NCBI RefSeq assembly: GCF_006547045.1
Contig: NZ_CP041242.1
Coordinates: forward strand, 3,296,001-3,360,000
DNA length: 64,000 bases
DNA from: Lysobacter alkalisoli
GTDB taxonomy: Bacteria; Pseudomonadota; Gammaproteobacteria; Xanthomonadales; Xanthomonadaceae
Direction of reading: 5' to 3'
Made by a program: the position numbers and the translations under genes
Shown here: piece after piece, positions 18,125 through 27,554 of the stretch
How the letters are laid out: every line of letters begins with the position of its first letter
How positions within the stretch are numbered: position 1 is the first letter of the stretch
Notes under the pieces: model-generated
Told to the model about the DNA's origin: nothing
The model's database searches: none
What the model saw: the letters and a program-made list of their open reading frames with translations, nothing else

Positions 18125-18997
18125 ATGACCACGATCTCCCGCCGTGAACTGCTGGGCGCCGGCCTGGCCGCGACCGCTCTGGCCGCCGGCTCCCGCGTCG
18201 CTACCGCGTCTGCCGCACCGACCGTCCAGGCTCGCGGCCGCCTCGATGGCAAGGTCGCGATCATCACCGGCGCCACCTCCGGCATCGGACGCTCGACTGC
18301 GCTGGCCTTCGCCCGCGAAGGTGCCCGGGTCGGCTTCTGTGGGCGACGCGAAGCGCTGGGCCGCGAAGTCGAGGCGGAAATCCGTGCCGCCGGTGGCGAG
18401 GCGATGTACGTGCGCGCCGACGTCACCGTGCCGGCCGACGTGCGCGACTTCGTCGATGCGGTGGCCGAACGCTATGGCGGGCTGCATGTCGCCTTCAACA
18501 ATGCCGGGATCACCGGCCGTTTCCAGCCCCTGCACGAACTGTCCCTGGAAGAGTGGGAAACGATCTACCAGACCAATACCCGCGGCGTGTTCCTGTCGAT
18601 GCAACGGCAGATCCCGCACATGCTGCGCAGCGGGGGCGGCAGCATCATCCTGACCTCGTCGCTGCACGAACGCAGTACCCGTCCCGGCGCGGGCGGCTAT
18701 GCGACGAGCAAGCGGGCCTTGATGGGCCTGGCCCAGGCCGCCGCGCTCGACTACGGCATGCAGGGCATCCGCGCCAACGTGATCGCCCCCGGGATCATCG
18801 ATACCGCCCTGTTCCGCAACGCCACCGGTGCATCGCCGGAACTGGCCGAACAGTCGCGGTTGAAGGTCGATGCGTTCCAGCGCATCGGCGAGCCCGAGGA
18901 GATCGCCGACGTCGCGCTATGGTTGGCCAGCGACGAAAGCCGCTACATGACAGGCGCCTCGGTGCTGGCGGACGGGGGCGTGCTGGCCGGCCTGTAG
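18125..18997 (+). CDS. Short-chain dehydrogenase/reductase with a twin-arginine-like leader
   Basis: 290 residues. A Tat-type leader, [20 protein letters not shown], precedes a classical SDR: cofactor motif [12 protein letters not shown], catalytic Ser in TSSLHERS, and YATSK with Tyr and Lys. C-terminal DGGVLAG is typical. NAD(P)-dependent oxidation or reduction of an unknown substrate. If the leader works, the enzyme is exported folded with its cofactor, which is unusual for an SDR. ATG 18125 follows a weak AGAA; the open frame to 17924 overlaps the LysR gene. Probably LysR-controlled. Confidence 0.88.
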   Translation: MTTISRRELLGAGLAATALAAGSRVATASAAPTVQARGRLDGKVAIITGATSGIGRSTALAFAREGARVGFCGRREALGREVEAEIRAAGGEAMYVRADVTVPADVRDFVDAVAERYGGLHVAFNNAGITGRFQPLHELSLEEWETIYQTNTRGVFLSMQRQIPHMLRSGGGSIILTSSLHERSTRPGAGGYATSKRALMGLAQAAALDYGMQGIRANVIAPGIIDTALFRNATGASPELAEQSRLKVDAFQRIGEPEEIADVALWLASDESRYMTGASVLADGGVLAGL

Positions 18998-19015
18998 CTT
19001 GCCGGCAACGGCCAC

Positions 19016-19903
19016 TCAGCGCTTCCGCTTCGCGCGCGGGTGCGCGGCATCGTAGACGTTCGCCAGGTGCTGGTAGTCCAGGTGGGTGTAGATCTGGGTG
19101 GTGGCGATGTCGGCATGGCCGAGTAACTCCTGCACCCCACGCAGGTCGCCGGAGGATTCGAGGATATGGCTGGCGAAGGAGTGCCGCAGCAGGTGCGGAT
19201 GCACGCGCTTGAACAGGCCCTGTTGGCGGGCCAGCTTGGCCAGCCGCAGCTGCACTGCGCGCGGTGTGATCGGACCGTTGCGGCCGGGGAACACCGGGGC
19301 GTCGTCGGACGCGCCGGTTGCAGCGGAAACAGTGGATGCGCGCCATTCGGCCAGCGCCCGTCGTGCATGCGAGCCCAGTGGCACGCTGCGCTGCTTGTTG
19401 CCCTTGCCGGTTACGTGCACCAGCGCATCGGCGAGATCGAGGTCGCGCCAGCGCAGGCCGCACAGCTCCGACAGGCGCAGGCCGGAGGAATAGAACAACT
19501 CCAGCAGGGCGCGGTCGCGCAGGCCGAGCGGGGCATCGGTCGGCACCTCGACCAGGGCCTTGGCCTCGTCCGGGTCGAGCACCTGCGGCAGCTTGCGCGG
19601 CGCTTTCGGCGCGCGGATCGCGGCGGCCGGGCTGGCGGCGATGCGGCCCTGCTTCAGGAGCCAGGCATAGAAGCTGCGACAGGCCGACAGGCGCCGCTGC
19701 AGGCTCTTGGGCGACAACCCGCGGCGGTGTTCGGCAGCAACGAAGGCGCGCAGGTGCCCGGCGTCCAGCATCATCACGTCGAGCGCTTGCGGGTCGGCCC
19801 AGGCGCGCAGCGCGTCGAGGTCGCGGCGGTAGGCATCGAGCGTGTGCATGGACATCTGCCGCTCGACGCGCAGGTGGGCGAGGAAATCTTCGATCGCGTT
19901 CAT
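19016..19903 (-). CDS. xerC: Tyrosine recombinase XerC
   Basis: Site-specific recombinase that resolves chromosome dimers at dif with XerD. 295 residues: SAM-like N-terminal domain (about 1-85) and the catalytic domain with Arg of GLRLSEL, the HLLRH box, His of [14 protein letters not shown] and the Tyr nucleophile in that segment. It is last in lptM-dapF-DUF484-xerC, the normal housekeeping context, so it is not a mobile integrase. The open frame upstream to 19951 runs through a repeat and was not used. Confidence 0.95.
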   Translation of the reverse strand: MNAIEDFLAHLRVERQMSMHTLDAYRRDLDALRAWADPQALDVMMLDAGHLRAFVAAEHRRGLSPKSLQRRLSACRSFYAWLLKQGRIAASPAAAIRAPKAPRKLPQVLDPDEAKALVEVPTDAPLGLRDRALLELFYSSGLRLSELCGLRWRDLDLADALVHVTGKGNKQRSVPLGSHARRALAEWRASTVSAATGASDDAPVFPGRNGPITPRAVQLRLAKLARQQGLFKRVHPHLLRHSFASHILESSGDLRGVQELLGHADIATTQIYTHLDYQHLANVYDAAHPRAKRKR

Positions 19904-19916
19904 GGCACCCTCTGAC

Positions 19917-19936
19917 GTCATTCCCGCGAAAGCGGG
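19917..19936. repeat. Short CGTCATTCCCGCGAAAGCGGG-type repeat unit
   Basis: A CCCGC/GCGGG hairpin with a GAAA loop (19923-19936) in the 37-bp gap between DUF484 and xerC. It is a single unit of the repeat family whose inverted pair occurs at 22176-22273. Confidence 0.6.
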
Positions 19937-19940
19937 TTCG

Positions 19941-20624
19941 TCAGTCGTCATACCTCTTCAATGCCGTCACCAGCGACTCACCCATCATGCGCAGGAACAG
20001 GGTCCCCATGCCGGGGTAGAAACGGTTTGCGTCATGGCTGCCGACCGCGACCAGGCCGACGCCGGGCAGCGGCAGCAAGGCGGAGGACATCACCTGCTCG
20101 CTGCGCGCGCCGTACAGCACCGCGTTCTTCTCCGGTTGCAGGCGGCCGCAGAGCGGTTCGCCGTCGGCGAGACCATCGCGGAACGGCGTCAAGGCTTCAT
20201 CGCCCTCGGCGATCACCTGCAGCCATTCGGCATTGTCGAGGCCCTCGACCGGCTTCAGCATCACCAGCCGCACCATGTCGCCGTTGAACTCCTCCGCCAG
20301 CGTCGCCGCCATCGCGCGCAGGGTGTCGGCGGCGCTGGTCTGGCGCATCAGCACCAGCGCCAGCTGATGGGTGCGCACCGCAAGGCGCTCGTTCTCCTGT
20401 GCATTGAAGAACAATTCCTGCAGGCGCCGCGACAGCTCGCGGTTCTTGTCGCGCAGCACCTCAAGCTGGTAGCTGGCCAGCGAGGCCGCAGAGCCCTCGT
20501 CGCGCGGCACCACCAGGCTCAGCGCCAGGTCCGGGAACTGCTTGAGGAAATTCGGGTGCCGCCGCAGCCAGGCCGCGACCTCGTGCGCGCCGAGCTTTTC
20601 CTGGGTCTCAGAACCTGTCTTCAT
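19941..20624 (-). CDS. DUF484 (GAF-like) protein
   Basis: 227 residues. N-terminal helical segment ([22 protein letters not shown]) is the DUF484 signature, then a coiled coil (about 50-85) and a GAF-like domain. Function unknown; in gammaproteobacteria it lies between dapF and xerC, as here. It overlaps dapF by 17 bp. Confidence 0.92.
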   Translation of the reverse strand: MKTGSETQEKLGAHEVAAWLRRHPNFLKQFPDLALSLVVPRDEGSAASLASYQLEVLRDKNRELSRRLQELFFNAQENERLAVRTHQLALVLMRQTSAADTLRAMAATLAEEFNGDMVRLVMLKPVEGLDNAEWLQVIAEGDEALTPFRDGLADGEPLCGRLQPEKNAVLYGARSEQVMSSALLPLPGVGLVAVGSHDANRFYPGMGTLFLRMMGESLVTALKRYDD

Positions 20625-21477
20625 GCCACTCTCCTTCGAATACGAATGCAGTCGGTCCGGTCATCGCCACCGGAGCATCGTCGGCCGGCCACTCGATACG
20701 CAACTCTCCGCCAGGCAGCTCGATCGCCGCCACGCGGTCGATGCGGCCGCGCTTCATCAGCACCACCGCTGCCGCACAGGCGCCGCTGCCGCAGGCCAGG
20801 GTCTCGCCGACGCCGCGTTCGTACACGCGCAGGCGCACGCGATCGCGCGCGACGACCTGGGCGAAGCCGACGTTGACCGACTCCGGGAACGTTTCATCAC
20901 GCTGCAGCGCAGGGCCGACATCGGCGACCGGCGCGGCATCGACGTCTTCGACCTCGACCAGCGCATGCGGGTTGCCCATCGACACCGCACCGAACTCGGG
21001 CAGCGCCGGATCGCCGGCGCGGTAGCGGTCGCGGGCGGCATCGAAACCACGCATCGGGATGTGCGCAGGCTCGAAATCCGGCACCCCCAGCTCGATGCGG
21101 AAGCGGTCCGCATCGAGCCGCCGTACCGGATGCCGGCCGGCAGGACTGTCGAGCAGGAATTCAGGGGCTTGCACGGCACCGTCGCGCACCAGCCAGGCGG
21201 CGATGCAGCGCGCGCCGTTGCCGCACTGCTGCGAACGCGAACCGTCGGCGTTCCAGATGCCATAGACAGCAACCGCCCCGGGTGCGGCGGCGTCCTCGAC
21301 GGTCAGTATCTGGTCGCAGCCGACACCGGTATGTCGGTCGGCCAACGCACGGCACAGTGCCGGCGATGGCGCGGGCCGGCCGCCGCGCAGGTCGAGCACG
21401 ACGAAGTCATTGCCGGCGCCGTGCATCTTGCTGAAATGCAGGCTGCGGGGGTTCGCCGCTTGCCGAGGACCGCCCAT
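20608..21477 (-). CDS. dapF: Diaminopimelate epimerase
   Basis: Cofactor-independent epimerase converting LL- to meso-diaminopimelate for lysine and peptidoglycan synthesis. 289 residues, cytoplasmic. Both active-site cysteines are present, in QCGNGARC and [11 protein letters not shown]; the N-terminal segment [15 protein letters not shown] is typical. The ATG at 21477 overlaps the lptM stop (ATGA), so the N-terminus carries about 12 extra residues before the conserved core, and no other ATG is available. Confidence 0.96.
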   Translation of the reverse strand: MGGPRQAANPRSLHFSKMHGAGNDFVVLDLRGGRPAPSPALCRALADRHTGVGCDQILTVEDAAAPGAVAVYGIWNADGSRSQQCGNGARCIAAWLVRDGAVQAPEFLLDSPAGRHPVRRLDADRFRIELGVPDFEPAHIPMRGFDAARDRYRAGDPALPEFGAVSMGNPHALVEVEDVDAAPVADVGPALQRDETFPESVNVGFAQVVARDRVRLRVYERGVGETLACGSGACAAAVVLMKRGRIDRVAAIELPGGELRIEWPADDAPVAMTGPTAFVFEGEWHEDRF

Positions 21478-21671
21478 CAGCGTGCCGGGTCGTAGTCTTC
21501 TTCGGGGAAGTCGTCGAAGACCTCGTCATCCTCGGTATCGGCCGGCGCTTCGGGCACGGCGTCGAGATCGACCGTTGTTTCACGAGGCGCCTGGACCAGC
21601 GGCCCCTTGACGCCACAGCCGACCAGCAGCAGGACCGATATCAGTAGCAGGAGTGCGTTGCGTGCGTTCAT
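21477..21671 (-). CDS. lptM: LPS-assembly-associated small lipoprotein LptM (YifL type)
   Basis: 64 residues: signal with lipobox LLVGC followed by [10 protein letters not shown], the short conserved segment of LptM/YifL, then an acidic Asp/Glu-rich tail (about 32-62). LptM binds and stabilises the LptDE translocon in E. coli; the same role is inferred here. Translationally coupled to dapF, its usual neighbour. Confidence 0.85.
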   Translation of the reverse strand: MNARNALLLLISVLLLVGCGVKGPLVQAPRETTVDLDAVPEAPADTEDDEVFDDFPEEDYDPAR

Positions 21672-21727
21672 GGCGGCAGTGTAGCCCGGCGGTGGAGGCG
21701 GTTCACGCCCTGCATGCCGCCGGATCG

Positions 21728-21777
21728 GGGCGATTCATATCAGTGTGAGCCAGGTCAGGGCGATTCGTGTCAGTGTG
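21728..21777. repeat. Two direct 20-bp repeats with 30-bp period
   Basis: Units 21728-21747 and 21758-21777 match at 18 of 20 positions (GGGCGATTC...TCAGTGTG). The second overlaps the end of the YbaN-like gene; the pair lies 56 bp before lptM on its strand. Three helical turns of spacing would suit a protein-binding pair, but a dispersed repeat is equally possible. Confidence 0.6.
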
Positions 21778-22168
21778 GTTCACGCCGCGGTTCAGGCCGC
21801 AGCCACAGCCAGGTCGCAACCACCGCCATGATCCCGGTACCGGTGGCGGCCATCCACAGCTTCGGCGCGGTCAGGAACATGATCACCGCACAGGCCGACA
21901 TCATGGTCGTGGCCAGCCACTTGGCCCGCCGGCTGACCGCGCCCTGCGCCTGCCAGTCGCGGATCATCGGCCCGAACTGGCGATGCGCGAGCAGCCAGCG
22001 ATGCAGGCGCTGGGAACCACGCGCGGCGGCCCAGGCCGACAGCAGCACGAACGGCACCGTCGGCAATCCCGGCACGACGATGCCGACCAGGCCCAGGCCG
22101 AGACTGGCGTAGGCCAGCAGCCACCAGGCCCAGCGGAAGCGGATGGGGGCGGATTCGGATTCCTGCAT
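21770..22168 (-). CDS. YbaN-family (DUF454) inner-membrane protein
   Basis: 132 residues with about four predicted membrane segments and the DUF454 signature LGLVGIVVPGLPTVPFVLLSAWAAARGS, followed by the RWLLAHRQFGPMIRDW segment. Function unknown. Lies upstream of lptM on the same strand. Confidence 0.88.
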   Translation of the reverse strand: MQESESAPIRFRWAWWLLAYASLGLGLVGIVVPGLPTVPFVLLSAWAAARGSQRLHRWLLAHRQFGPMIRDWQAQGAVSRRAKWLATTMMSACAVIMFLTAPKLWMAATGTGIMAVVATWLWLRPEPRREPH

Positions 22169-22175
22169 GATCTGG

Positions 22176-22273
22176 CGTCATCCCGGCGGAAGCCGGGATC
22201 CATTTTGCTTTGTCCTCTGGGCAGGATGTGACAGCAAGTTCAAAAATGGGTCCCGGCTTCCGCCGGGACGACG
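22176..22273. repeat. Inverted pair of CGTCATCCCGGCGGAAGCCGGGA repeats
   Basis: Two arms of about 31 nt (22176-22206 and 22243-22273) are inverted with two G/T-type differences; each contains its own CCCGGC...GCCGGG hairpin. Lies between the S9A peptidase stop and the YbaN-like gene. Family known to be dispersed in proteobacterial genomes. Confidence 0.8.
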
Positions 22274-22282
22274 AAAACAGGT

Positions 22283-24472
22283 TTACTGCGCCGCCGCGTC
22301 CACGCCCAGCCGGTCGAGCATGAAGGCATACATCTCCGCGCGCTCGCGGAAGCGACGGAAGCGGCCGGACTTGCCGCCGTGGCCGGCTTCCATGTTGGTG
22401 CGGAACACGACGGTGTTGTCCGACGTATTCATGTCGCGCAGCCGGGCGACATACTTGGCCGGCTCCCAGTACTGCACCTGCGAGTCCCACAGGCCGGTGC
22501 CGATGAACATCGCCGGATAGGCCTGGGCCTTCAGGTTGTCGTAGGGCGAATACGACAACATGTAGTCGTAGTAGTCCTTCTGCTCGGGGTTGCCCCACTC
22601 GTCGTACTCGTTGGTGGTCAGCGGGATGCTCGGGTCGAGCATGGTGGTGACCACGTCGACGAACGGCACCTGCGACAGAATCACCGTATACGTCTCCGGC
22701 GACATGTTCGAGATCGCGCCCATCAGCAGGCCGCCGGCGCTGCCGCCATAGGCGGCGACGCGGTCGGGCGCGGCGTACTTCTGCTCGACCAGGTACTTCG
22801 TCACGTCGATGAAGTCGGTGAAGGTGTTGACCTTGTTGAACAGCTTGCCGTCGTCGTACCAGGCCCGGCCCATTTCCTGGCCGCCGCGGATGTGGGCGAT
22901 GGCGTAGACCATACCGCGGTCGAGCAGGCTGACCACGGTGCTGTTGAAGCCCGGATCGCTCGAGGAACCGTAGCTGCCGTAGGCGTACTGCAGCAGCGCG
23001 GCGCTGCCGTCGCGCTTGAAGCCCTTCCTGTAGACCAGCGACACCGGCACCTTCGTGCCGTCGCGTGCGGTCGCCCACAGGCGTTCGGTCACGTACTGCT
23101 CGGGGTCGTAGCCGATCACCGGCTCGCGCTTGAGCATGCGGCGCTCGCCGGTCTTCGTGTTGAGCTCGTAGACGGTGCCCGGCGTGGTCATCGAGGTGTA
23201 GCTGTAGCGCAGCCACTCGCTGTCCGGCTCCGGGTTGGCCGACAGGCCCATCGAGTAGGCCGGCTCGTCGGCCTTGACGTACTCCTCGGCGCCGCCGGTC
23301 CCGCCCGGCGTGCCGCGCACGACGCGCAGCCGCTCCAGGCCCTCGGAACGCTCGCCGATCGCGGTGAAGCCGTCGAACAGTTCGACGCCGTCGATGAACA
23401 CATCGTCGCGGTGCGCGATCCAGTCCTTCCAGTCCTTGCGTGAGGTCGAGCCGGTCGGGGCGGTGACGACCTTGAAGTTCTTCGCGCCGTCAGCATTGGT
23501 GCGGATCACCCAGCGGCCGTCGTGGTGGTCGGCGTCGTACTCGACGTCGCGCGCGCGCGCGGACAGAACGGTGAACTCGCGCGGATCGGCGGCCGGGGCA
23601 TGACGCAACTCGTCCGACACCGTGCTCGACACGCCGATGACGATGAAACGATCGTCGCGGGTGCGGCCGATGCCCATGTAGAAGCTGTCGTCGGTTTCCT
23701 CGTAGACCAGCACGTCGTCGGCGACCGGAGTGCCAAGCACGTGCTTCTTGACCCGCTTGGTCAGCAGGGTCTCGGGGTCGTTCTCTACGTAGAACAGGGT
23801 CCTGTTGTCGTCGGCCCAGACCAGGTTGGCCGAGACGCCCTTGATCTCGTCCGGGTACAGCTCGCCGGTTTCGAGGTTCTTGATGCGTACGGTGTACTGG
23901 CGACGACCGTTGAGGTCCTCGGCGTAGGCAAGCAGGGTGTTGTCCTGGCTCACCGTTCGAGCGCTGGCGGCGTAGTAATCCTTGCCTTCGGCCAGGGCGT
24001 TGACATCGAGCAGGATCTGCTCATCGGCAAAATCACCGGAGTCGTTGGCCTTCTGGATCGAGGTCGCATCGATGCCGGGGCCGTCCTTGCGGCGGGCGTG
24101 GATCGGATAGTCCTTGCCGGTGTCGAAGCGGGTGTAGTACCACCAGCCGCGCTCGCGATACGGCACCGAGCTGTCGTCCTGCTTGATGCGACCGACGATT
24201 TCGTCGTAGAGCTTGTCCTCCAGCGGCTTGAGCGGGGCCATGACCGCGTCGGCGTAGGCGTTCTCGGCCTCCAGGTAGGCCAGCATGGCCTTGTCCTCGC
24301 GCTTGTCGTCGCGCAGCCAGTAGTACTCGTCCTCGCGCTCGGCGCCGTGCGGGGCCTTGACCACGTGGGGCCGCTGGTCGGCATCGGGCGGGGCGGGCAG
24401 TTCGGCGGCGGGTTTGCCGGAGCAGGCAGTCAGGCTCATGAGGACGGCGGCTAGCAGGAGTGTGGGTTTCAT
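22283..24472 (-). CDS. S9A prolyl oligopeptidase-family lipoprotein, oligopeptidase B-like
   Basis: 729 residues. Lipoprotein signal (MKPTLLLAAVLMSLTAC), beta-propeller domain (about 90-450) and alpha/beta-hydrolase domain. Catalytic Ser is in GGSAGG and the His in the EAGHGGKSG segment; YGSYG and IAHIRGGQEMG are typical of oligopeptidase B, which cleaves after basic residues in short peptides. Specificity is inferred. The start at 24472 is fixed by the lipobox; the open frame to 24556 is rejected. Confidence 0.9.
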   Translation of the reverse strand: MKPTLLLAAVLMSLTACSGKPAAELPAPPDADQRPHVVKAPHGAEREDEYYWLRDDKREDKAMLAYLEAENAYADAVMAPLKPLEDKLYDEIVGRIKQDDSSVPYRERGWWYYTRFDTGKDYPIHARRKDGPGIDATSIQKANDSGDFADEQILLDVNALAEGKDYYAASARTVSQDNTLLAYAEDLNGRRQYTVRIKNLETGELYPDEIKGVSANLVWADDNRTLFYVENDPETLLTKRVKKHVLGTPVADDVLVYEETDDSFYMGIGRTRDDRFIVIGVSSTVSDELRHAPAADPREFTVLSARARDVEYDADHHDGRWVIRTNADGAKNFKVVTAPTGSTSRKDWKDWIAHRDDVFIDGVELFDGFTAIGERSEGLERLRVVRGTPGGTGGAEEYVKADEPAYSMGLSANPEPDSEWLRYSYTSMTTPGTVYELNTKTGERRMLKREPVIGYDPEQYVTERLWATARDGTKVPVSLVYRKGFKRDGSAALLQYAYGSYGSSSDPGFNSTVVSLLDRGMVYAIAHIRGGQEMGRAWYDDGKLFNKVNTFTDFIDVTKYLVEQKYAAPDRVAAYGGSAGGLLMGAISNMSPETYTVILSQVPFVDVVTTMLDPSIPLTTNEYDEWGNPEQKDYYDYMLSYSPYDNLKAQAYPAMFIGTGLWDSQVQYWEPAKYVARLRDMNTSDNTVVFRTNMEAGHGGKSGRFRRFRERAEMYAFMLDRLGVDAAAQ

Positions 24473-24635
24473 GGGATGGGGGCGAGGACGCATTTCGCAA
24501 CAGGAATTGCCGAAGGTAACGGGTTTCAGGTAGCCCGGACACCTGCCGGTTGGCATGGGGGGTTTACCCCATCCAAAGAACGGTTCTTGCTCCGATCGAG
24601 GGGAAAAGCGCCGTGTCTGTTGGATGACCGGGGCG

Positions 24636-24730
24636 CCGGGGGCGAAGGCCCTTGGATGCGAATGTCCCCCGGCGCCGGCCAGGGCCGGCGCCTCCTCCTT
24701 GATTTCACACCCAAGGGCCTTCGCCCCCGG
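24636..24730 (+). repeat. Structured repeat element, copy A
   Basis: Perfect 20-bp outer arms (24636-24655/24711-24730) and a perfect 10-bp inner stem (24671-24680/24683-24692). Between them are GAATGTCCCCC (24660-24670) and TCCTCCTTGATTTC (24693-24706), both shared with copy B, while the stem sequences differ. Confidence 0.85.
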
Positions 24731-24809
24731 TGTTCGGAGATGACCGGTGGTTCCAGAAGCGGAATCCCGGGGAGGGCCGGCTTCTGGCTCCAGCCTAGCC
24801 GCGCGATCC

Positions 24810-24925
24810 GACTGTTCCGACGTGGCCTGCCGGCCTTGACGGCGAAATCAAGGAGGAGGCCGCCGCCACGGGCGGCGGCCGGGGGACATTCGTCGTCAAG
24901 GCCGGCAGGCCACGTCGGAACAGTC
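24810..24925 (-). repeat. Structured repeat element, copy B (inverted relative to A)
   Basis: Perfect 32-bp outer arms (24810-24841/24894-24925) and a 10-bp inner stem (24858-24867/24871-24880). On the minus strand it has the same two boxes, GAATGTCCCCC (24891-24881) and TCCTCCTTGATTTC (24857-24844), in the same order as copy A. Confidence 0.88.
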
Positions 24926-24977
24926 ACCAACGGCGGGGGCGGACCCCGTCGTCATGCCGGACAAGGCTGGCGAAAGC

Positions 24978-27149
24978 CTACTTCGCCAACTCGTTCCACA
25001 GAAAGGTGTACGCCAGCGCGCTCATGTGCGCGGCCTGGGCGTTGTTGGCCGCGCCACCGTGGCCGCCCTCGATGTTCTCGTAGTAACGCACGTCCTTGCC
25101 GGCATCGAGCATTTTCGCCGCCATCTTGCGGGCGTGGCCGGGGTGGACGCGGTCGTCGCGGGTCGAGGTCATGAAGATCGCCGGCGGGTATTCCTTCGCC
25201 GGATCGAACAGGTGGTAGGCCGAGAAGGTCTTGATGAACTCCCAGTCGGCCGTGTCCGGGTTGCCGTATTCGGCCATCCACGAGGCACCGGCGAGCAGCT
25301 TGTGGTAGCGCCGCATGTCGAGCAGCGGCACCTGCACCACGATCGCGCCGAACAGTTCCGGGTACTGGGTCAGCATGTTGCCGGTCAACAGGCCGCCGTT
25401 GCTGCCGCCCTGCGCACCCAGGTGCGCCGACGAGGTGACCTTGCGCTCGACCAGATCCCTGGCGACCGCGGCAAAGTCCTCGTAGGCCTTGTAGCGGTTG
25501 GCCTTGAGCGCCGCCTGGTGCCAGCGCGGGCCGTACTCGCCGCCGCCGCGGATGTTGGCGACCACGTATACGCCGCCCTTCTCCAGCCAGCCCTTGCCGA
25601 CCCCGGCCGAATAGCCCGGGGTCAGCGAGATCTCGAAGCCGCCGTAGCCGTACAGCAGGGTCGGCGCCTGGCCGTCGAAGGCAAGGTCCTTCGGGCGGAC
25701 GAGGAAGTACGGGATGCGGGTGCCGTCCTGGCTGGTCGCGAAGTGCTGCTCGATCACCATGTTGGAGGCGTCGAAGAATTCCGGCATCGACTTCAGCGGT
25801 TCCGGCTGCTTGTCGATCTCGACCAGCGATAGCGTGGTCGGGGTCAGGTAATCGGCCACCGTCATCCACAGCGCATCGCTCTCGTCGGCATCGACCGCAC
25901 CGACGCTGACGGTGCCGAAGTCCGGTGCGCCGGCGAATTCGCTTTCCTTCCAGCCGCCATCGCCCGGGGTCAGCACGCTGAGCCGGTTCTTGACGTCGTC
26001 GAGGACATTCAGCACCAGATGGTTCTGCGTCCAGGTGTAGCTGGCCAGCGAGGTGCTGTCGCTCGGCGTGAACAGCGCGGTGAACTCGCGCTTGCCGGCC
26101 ATGAAATCGTCGAAGTTGGCTGCGATCAGGCTGCCGGCCGGATACTCGGCGCCGCCGGCCTCGTAGGGCTCACGCAGTTCCAGCAGCAGCCACTCCTTGT
26201 GCACGTTCTTGTTGACCGAGTTGGGCACGTCGATCTTCGCCAGCGAGCCGTCATCGCTGCGCAGGTACAGCTCGTCGTTGTAGAACGCGAGCGTGCGGCT
26301 GACGAAGTCGCGCTCATGGCCTTCGGTGTCGTCGTGGAAGGCGGCGATGTACATGTCGTCGGCCTTGCCTTCGTAGACGACCTTCGCTTCCGACATCGGC
26401 GTGCCGCGCTTCCATTCCTTGACGATGCGCGGGTAGCCCGATTCGGTCATGCTGCCGTCGCCGAAGTCGGTGTAGACGTAGACGGTGTCGCGGTCGATCC
26501 ATTGCAGGCCGCCCTTGGCCTCGGGACGGAAGAAACCGTCCTCGACCCAGGACTTCGTGGTCATGTCGAACTCGCGGGTCACGTTGGCGTCGGCACCACC
26601 ACGCGAGAGCGCGATCAGGCAGCGGTCGCGGTCGGGCTTGAGGCACTGCGCGCCGTGCCAGACCCAGTTCTCGCCCTCGGCCTCGTTGAGCGCATCGATG
26701 TCGAGCACGGTTTCCCACTTGGGATCGTCCTTGCGGTACTCCTCCAGCGTGGTGCGCCGCCACAGGCCGCGTTCGTGCTTCTGGTCCTTCCAGAAGTTGT
26801 AGTAGTAGTCGCCGATCTTCTGTACGCCGGGGATCTTGGCGTCGGAGTCGAGGATCGCGCGGATATCGCCTTCCAGCGCCTTGAATTCAGGGGTGGCGGC
26901 CAGTTCGGCCTCGGTGCGCTCGTTCTCGCCACGGACCCAGTCCAGCGGCTTGTCGCCGGTCACGTCCTCCAGCCACTGGTAGCTGTCGGTGGCGGCGTCC
27001 TCGTGGCTGGCGGTGTCGTTCAAGCGCGCGTCCTCGGCATTGGGGGTGCAGGCGACCCCGGCAATGCCCACGGCGGCAAGACTGGCGGCGGCCAGGATGC
27101 CCCGGCAGGCGCGGGACAAGGCGGACAGGGTCAGTGTGGACATGGGCAT
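24978..27149 (-). CDS. Prolyl endopeptidase (S9A), lipoprotein
   Basis: 723 residues. A lipoprotein-type signal ends at VAC near residue 34; then a seven-bladed propeller (about 110-460) and the hydrolase domain. Catalytic triad motifs are GGSNGG (Ser), DDRVHPGH (Asp) and EGGHGG (His), and VVANIRGGGEYG is the prolyl-endopeptidase hallmark. Cleaves proline-containing peptides in the envelope. ATG at 27149 or 27143 is possible. The second S9A lipoprotein in a row. Confidence 0.92.
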   Translation of the reverse strand: MPMSTLTLSALSRACRGILAAASLAAVGIAGVACTPNAEDARLNDTASHEDAATDSYQWLEDVTGDKPLDWVRGENERTEAELAATPEFKALEGDIRAILDSDAKIPGVQKIGDYYYNFWKDQKHERGLWRRTTLEEYRKDDPKWETVLDIDALNEAEGENWVWHGAQCLKPDRDRCLIALSRGGADANVTREFDMTTKSWVEDGFFRPEAKGGLQWIDRDTVYVYTDFGDGSMTESGYPRIVKEWKRGTPMSEAKVVYEGKADDMYIAAFHDDTEGHERDFVSRTLAFYNDELYLRSDDGSLAKIDVPNSVNKNVHKEWLLLELREPYEAGGAEYPAGSLIAANFDDFMAGKREFTALFTPSDSTSLASYTWTQNHLVLNVLDDVKNRLSVLTPGDGGWKESEFAGAPDFGTVSVGAVDADESDALWMTVADYLTPTTLSLVEIDKQPEPLKSMPEFFDASNMVIEQHFATSQDGTRIPYFLVRPKDLAFDGQAPTLLYGYGGFEISLTPGYSAGVGKGWLEKGGVYVVANIRGGGEYGPRWHQAALKANRYKAYEDFAAVARDLVERKVTSSAHLGAQGGSNGGLLTGNMLTQYPELFGAIVVQVPLLDMRRYHKLLAGASWMAEYGNPDTADWEFIKTFSAYHLFDPAKEYPPAIFMTSTRDDRVHPGHARKMAAKMLDAGKDVRYYENIEGGHGGAANNAQAAHMSALAYTFLWNELAK

Positions 27150-27224
27150 CCCGGTTCATGGTTTCAATGGAAACCCGGGACGCTAGCACAAGCGCGGGCC
27201 CGGACCGACCTGCCCCAAGTCATG

Positions 27225-27554
27225 TCAGGCCACGGCCCGGGCACGGGCCACCGCCGCCCGCGGCCGGGCACGGCGACGGGCCTGCGGCAGGCGACGGCGG
27301 AGCCGGACCGGCCCGCAATGCGCCACCTCGCCGCTGCGGCCCGGCAGCCGGAACCGGTACGCGGCCCACCACGCCACCAGCGGCATGCCGAGCAGCCACA
27401 ACGGCAGCCAGCCCAGCTGCGGGTGGACGCCGCGGGCCTCGGGCAGCAGGACCAGCAGCAGGGCACCGACCGCGACGGCGCCTCGCAGCACCTCGTCGAG
27501 CAGTGGATGCGGGGCATGGCGATGGCTGGAACGATGGGTGTCGACGCTATGCAT
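27225..27554 (-). CDS. Small membrane protein, hypothetical
   Basis: 109 residues: His-rich N-terminus, two predicted membrane helices (about 25-40 and 48-66) and an Arg-rich tail. GGAGG lies 7 nt before the ATG, which is the main support. Not recognised. Confidence 0.55.
   Translation of the reverse strand: MHSVDTHRSSHRHAPHPLLDEVLRGAVAVGALLLVLLPEARGVHPQLGWLPLWLLGMPLVAWWAAYRFRLPGRSGEVAHCGPVRLRRRLPQARRRARPRAAVARARAVA

Larger units (their letters stand above)
24473..24977. other. 505-bp intergenic region dominated by two structured repeats
   Basis: Between two same-strand S9A genes. No supportable gene. It contains repeat elements at 24636-24730 and 24810-24925 (separate entries) and a CCAGAAGC/GCTTCTGG pair at 24753-24787. 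The rest must hold the promoter of the downstream peptidase gene, which I could not assign. Confidence 0.7.

Noticed and set aside
19016-19903. Tyrosine recombinase as a sign of an integrated element
   Set aside because: It is XerC in the conserved dapF-DUF484-xerC context; no att repeats or mobile genes are nearby.
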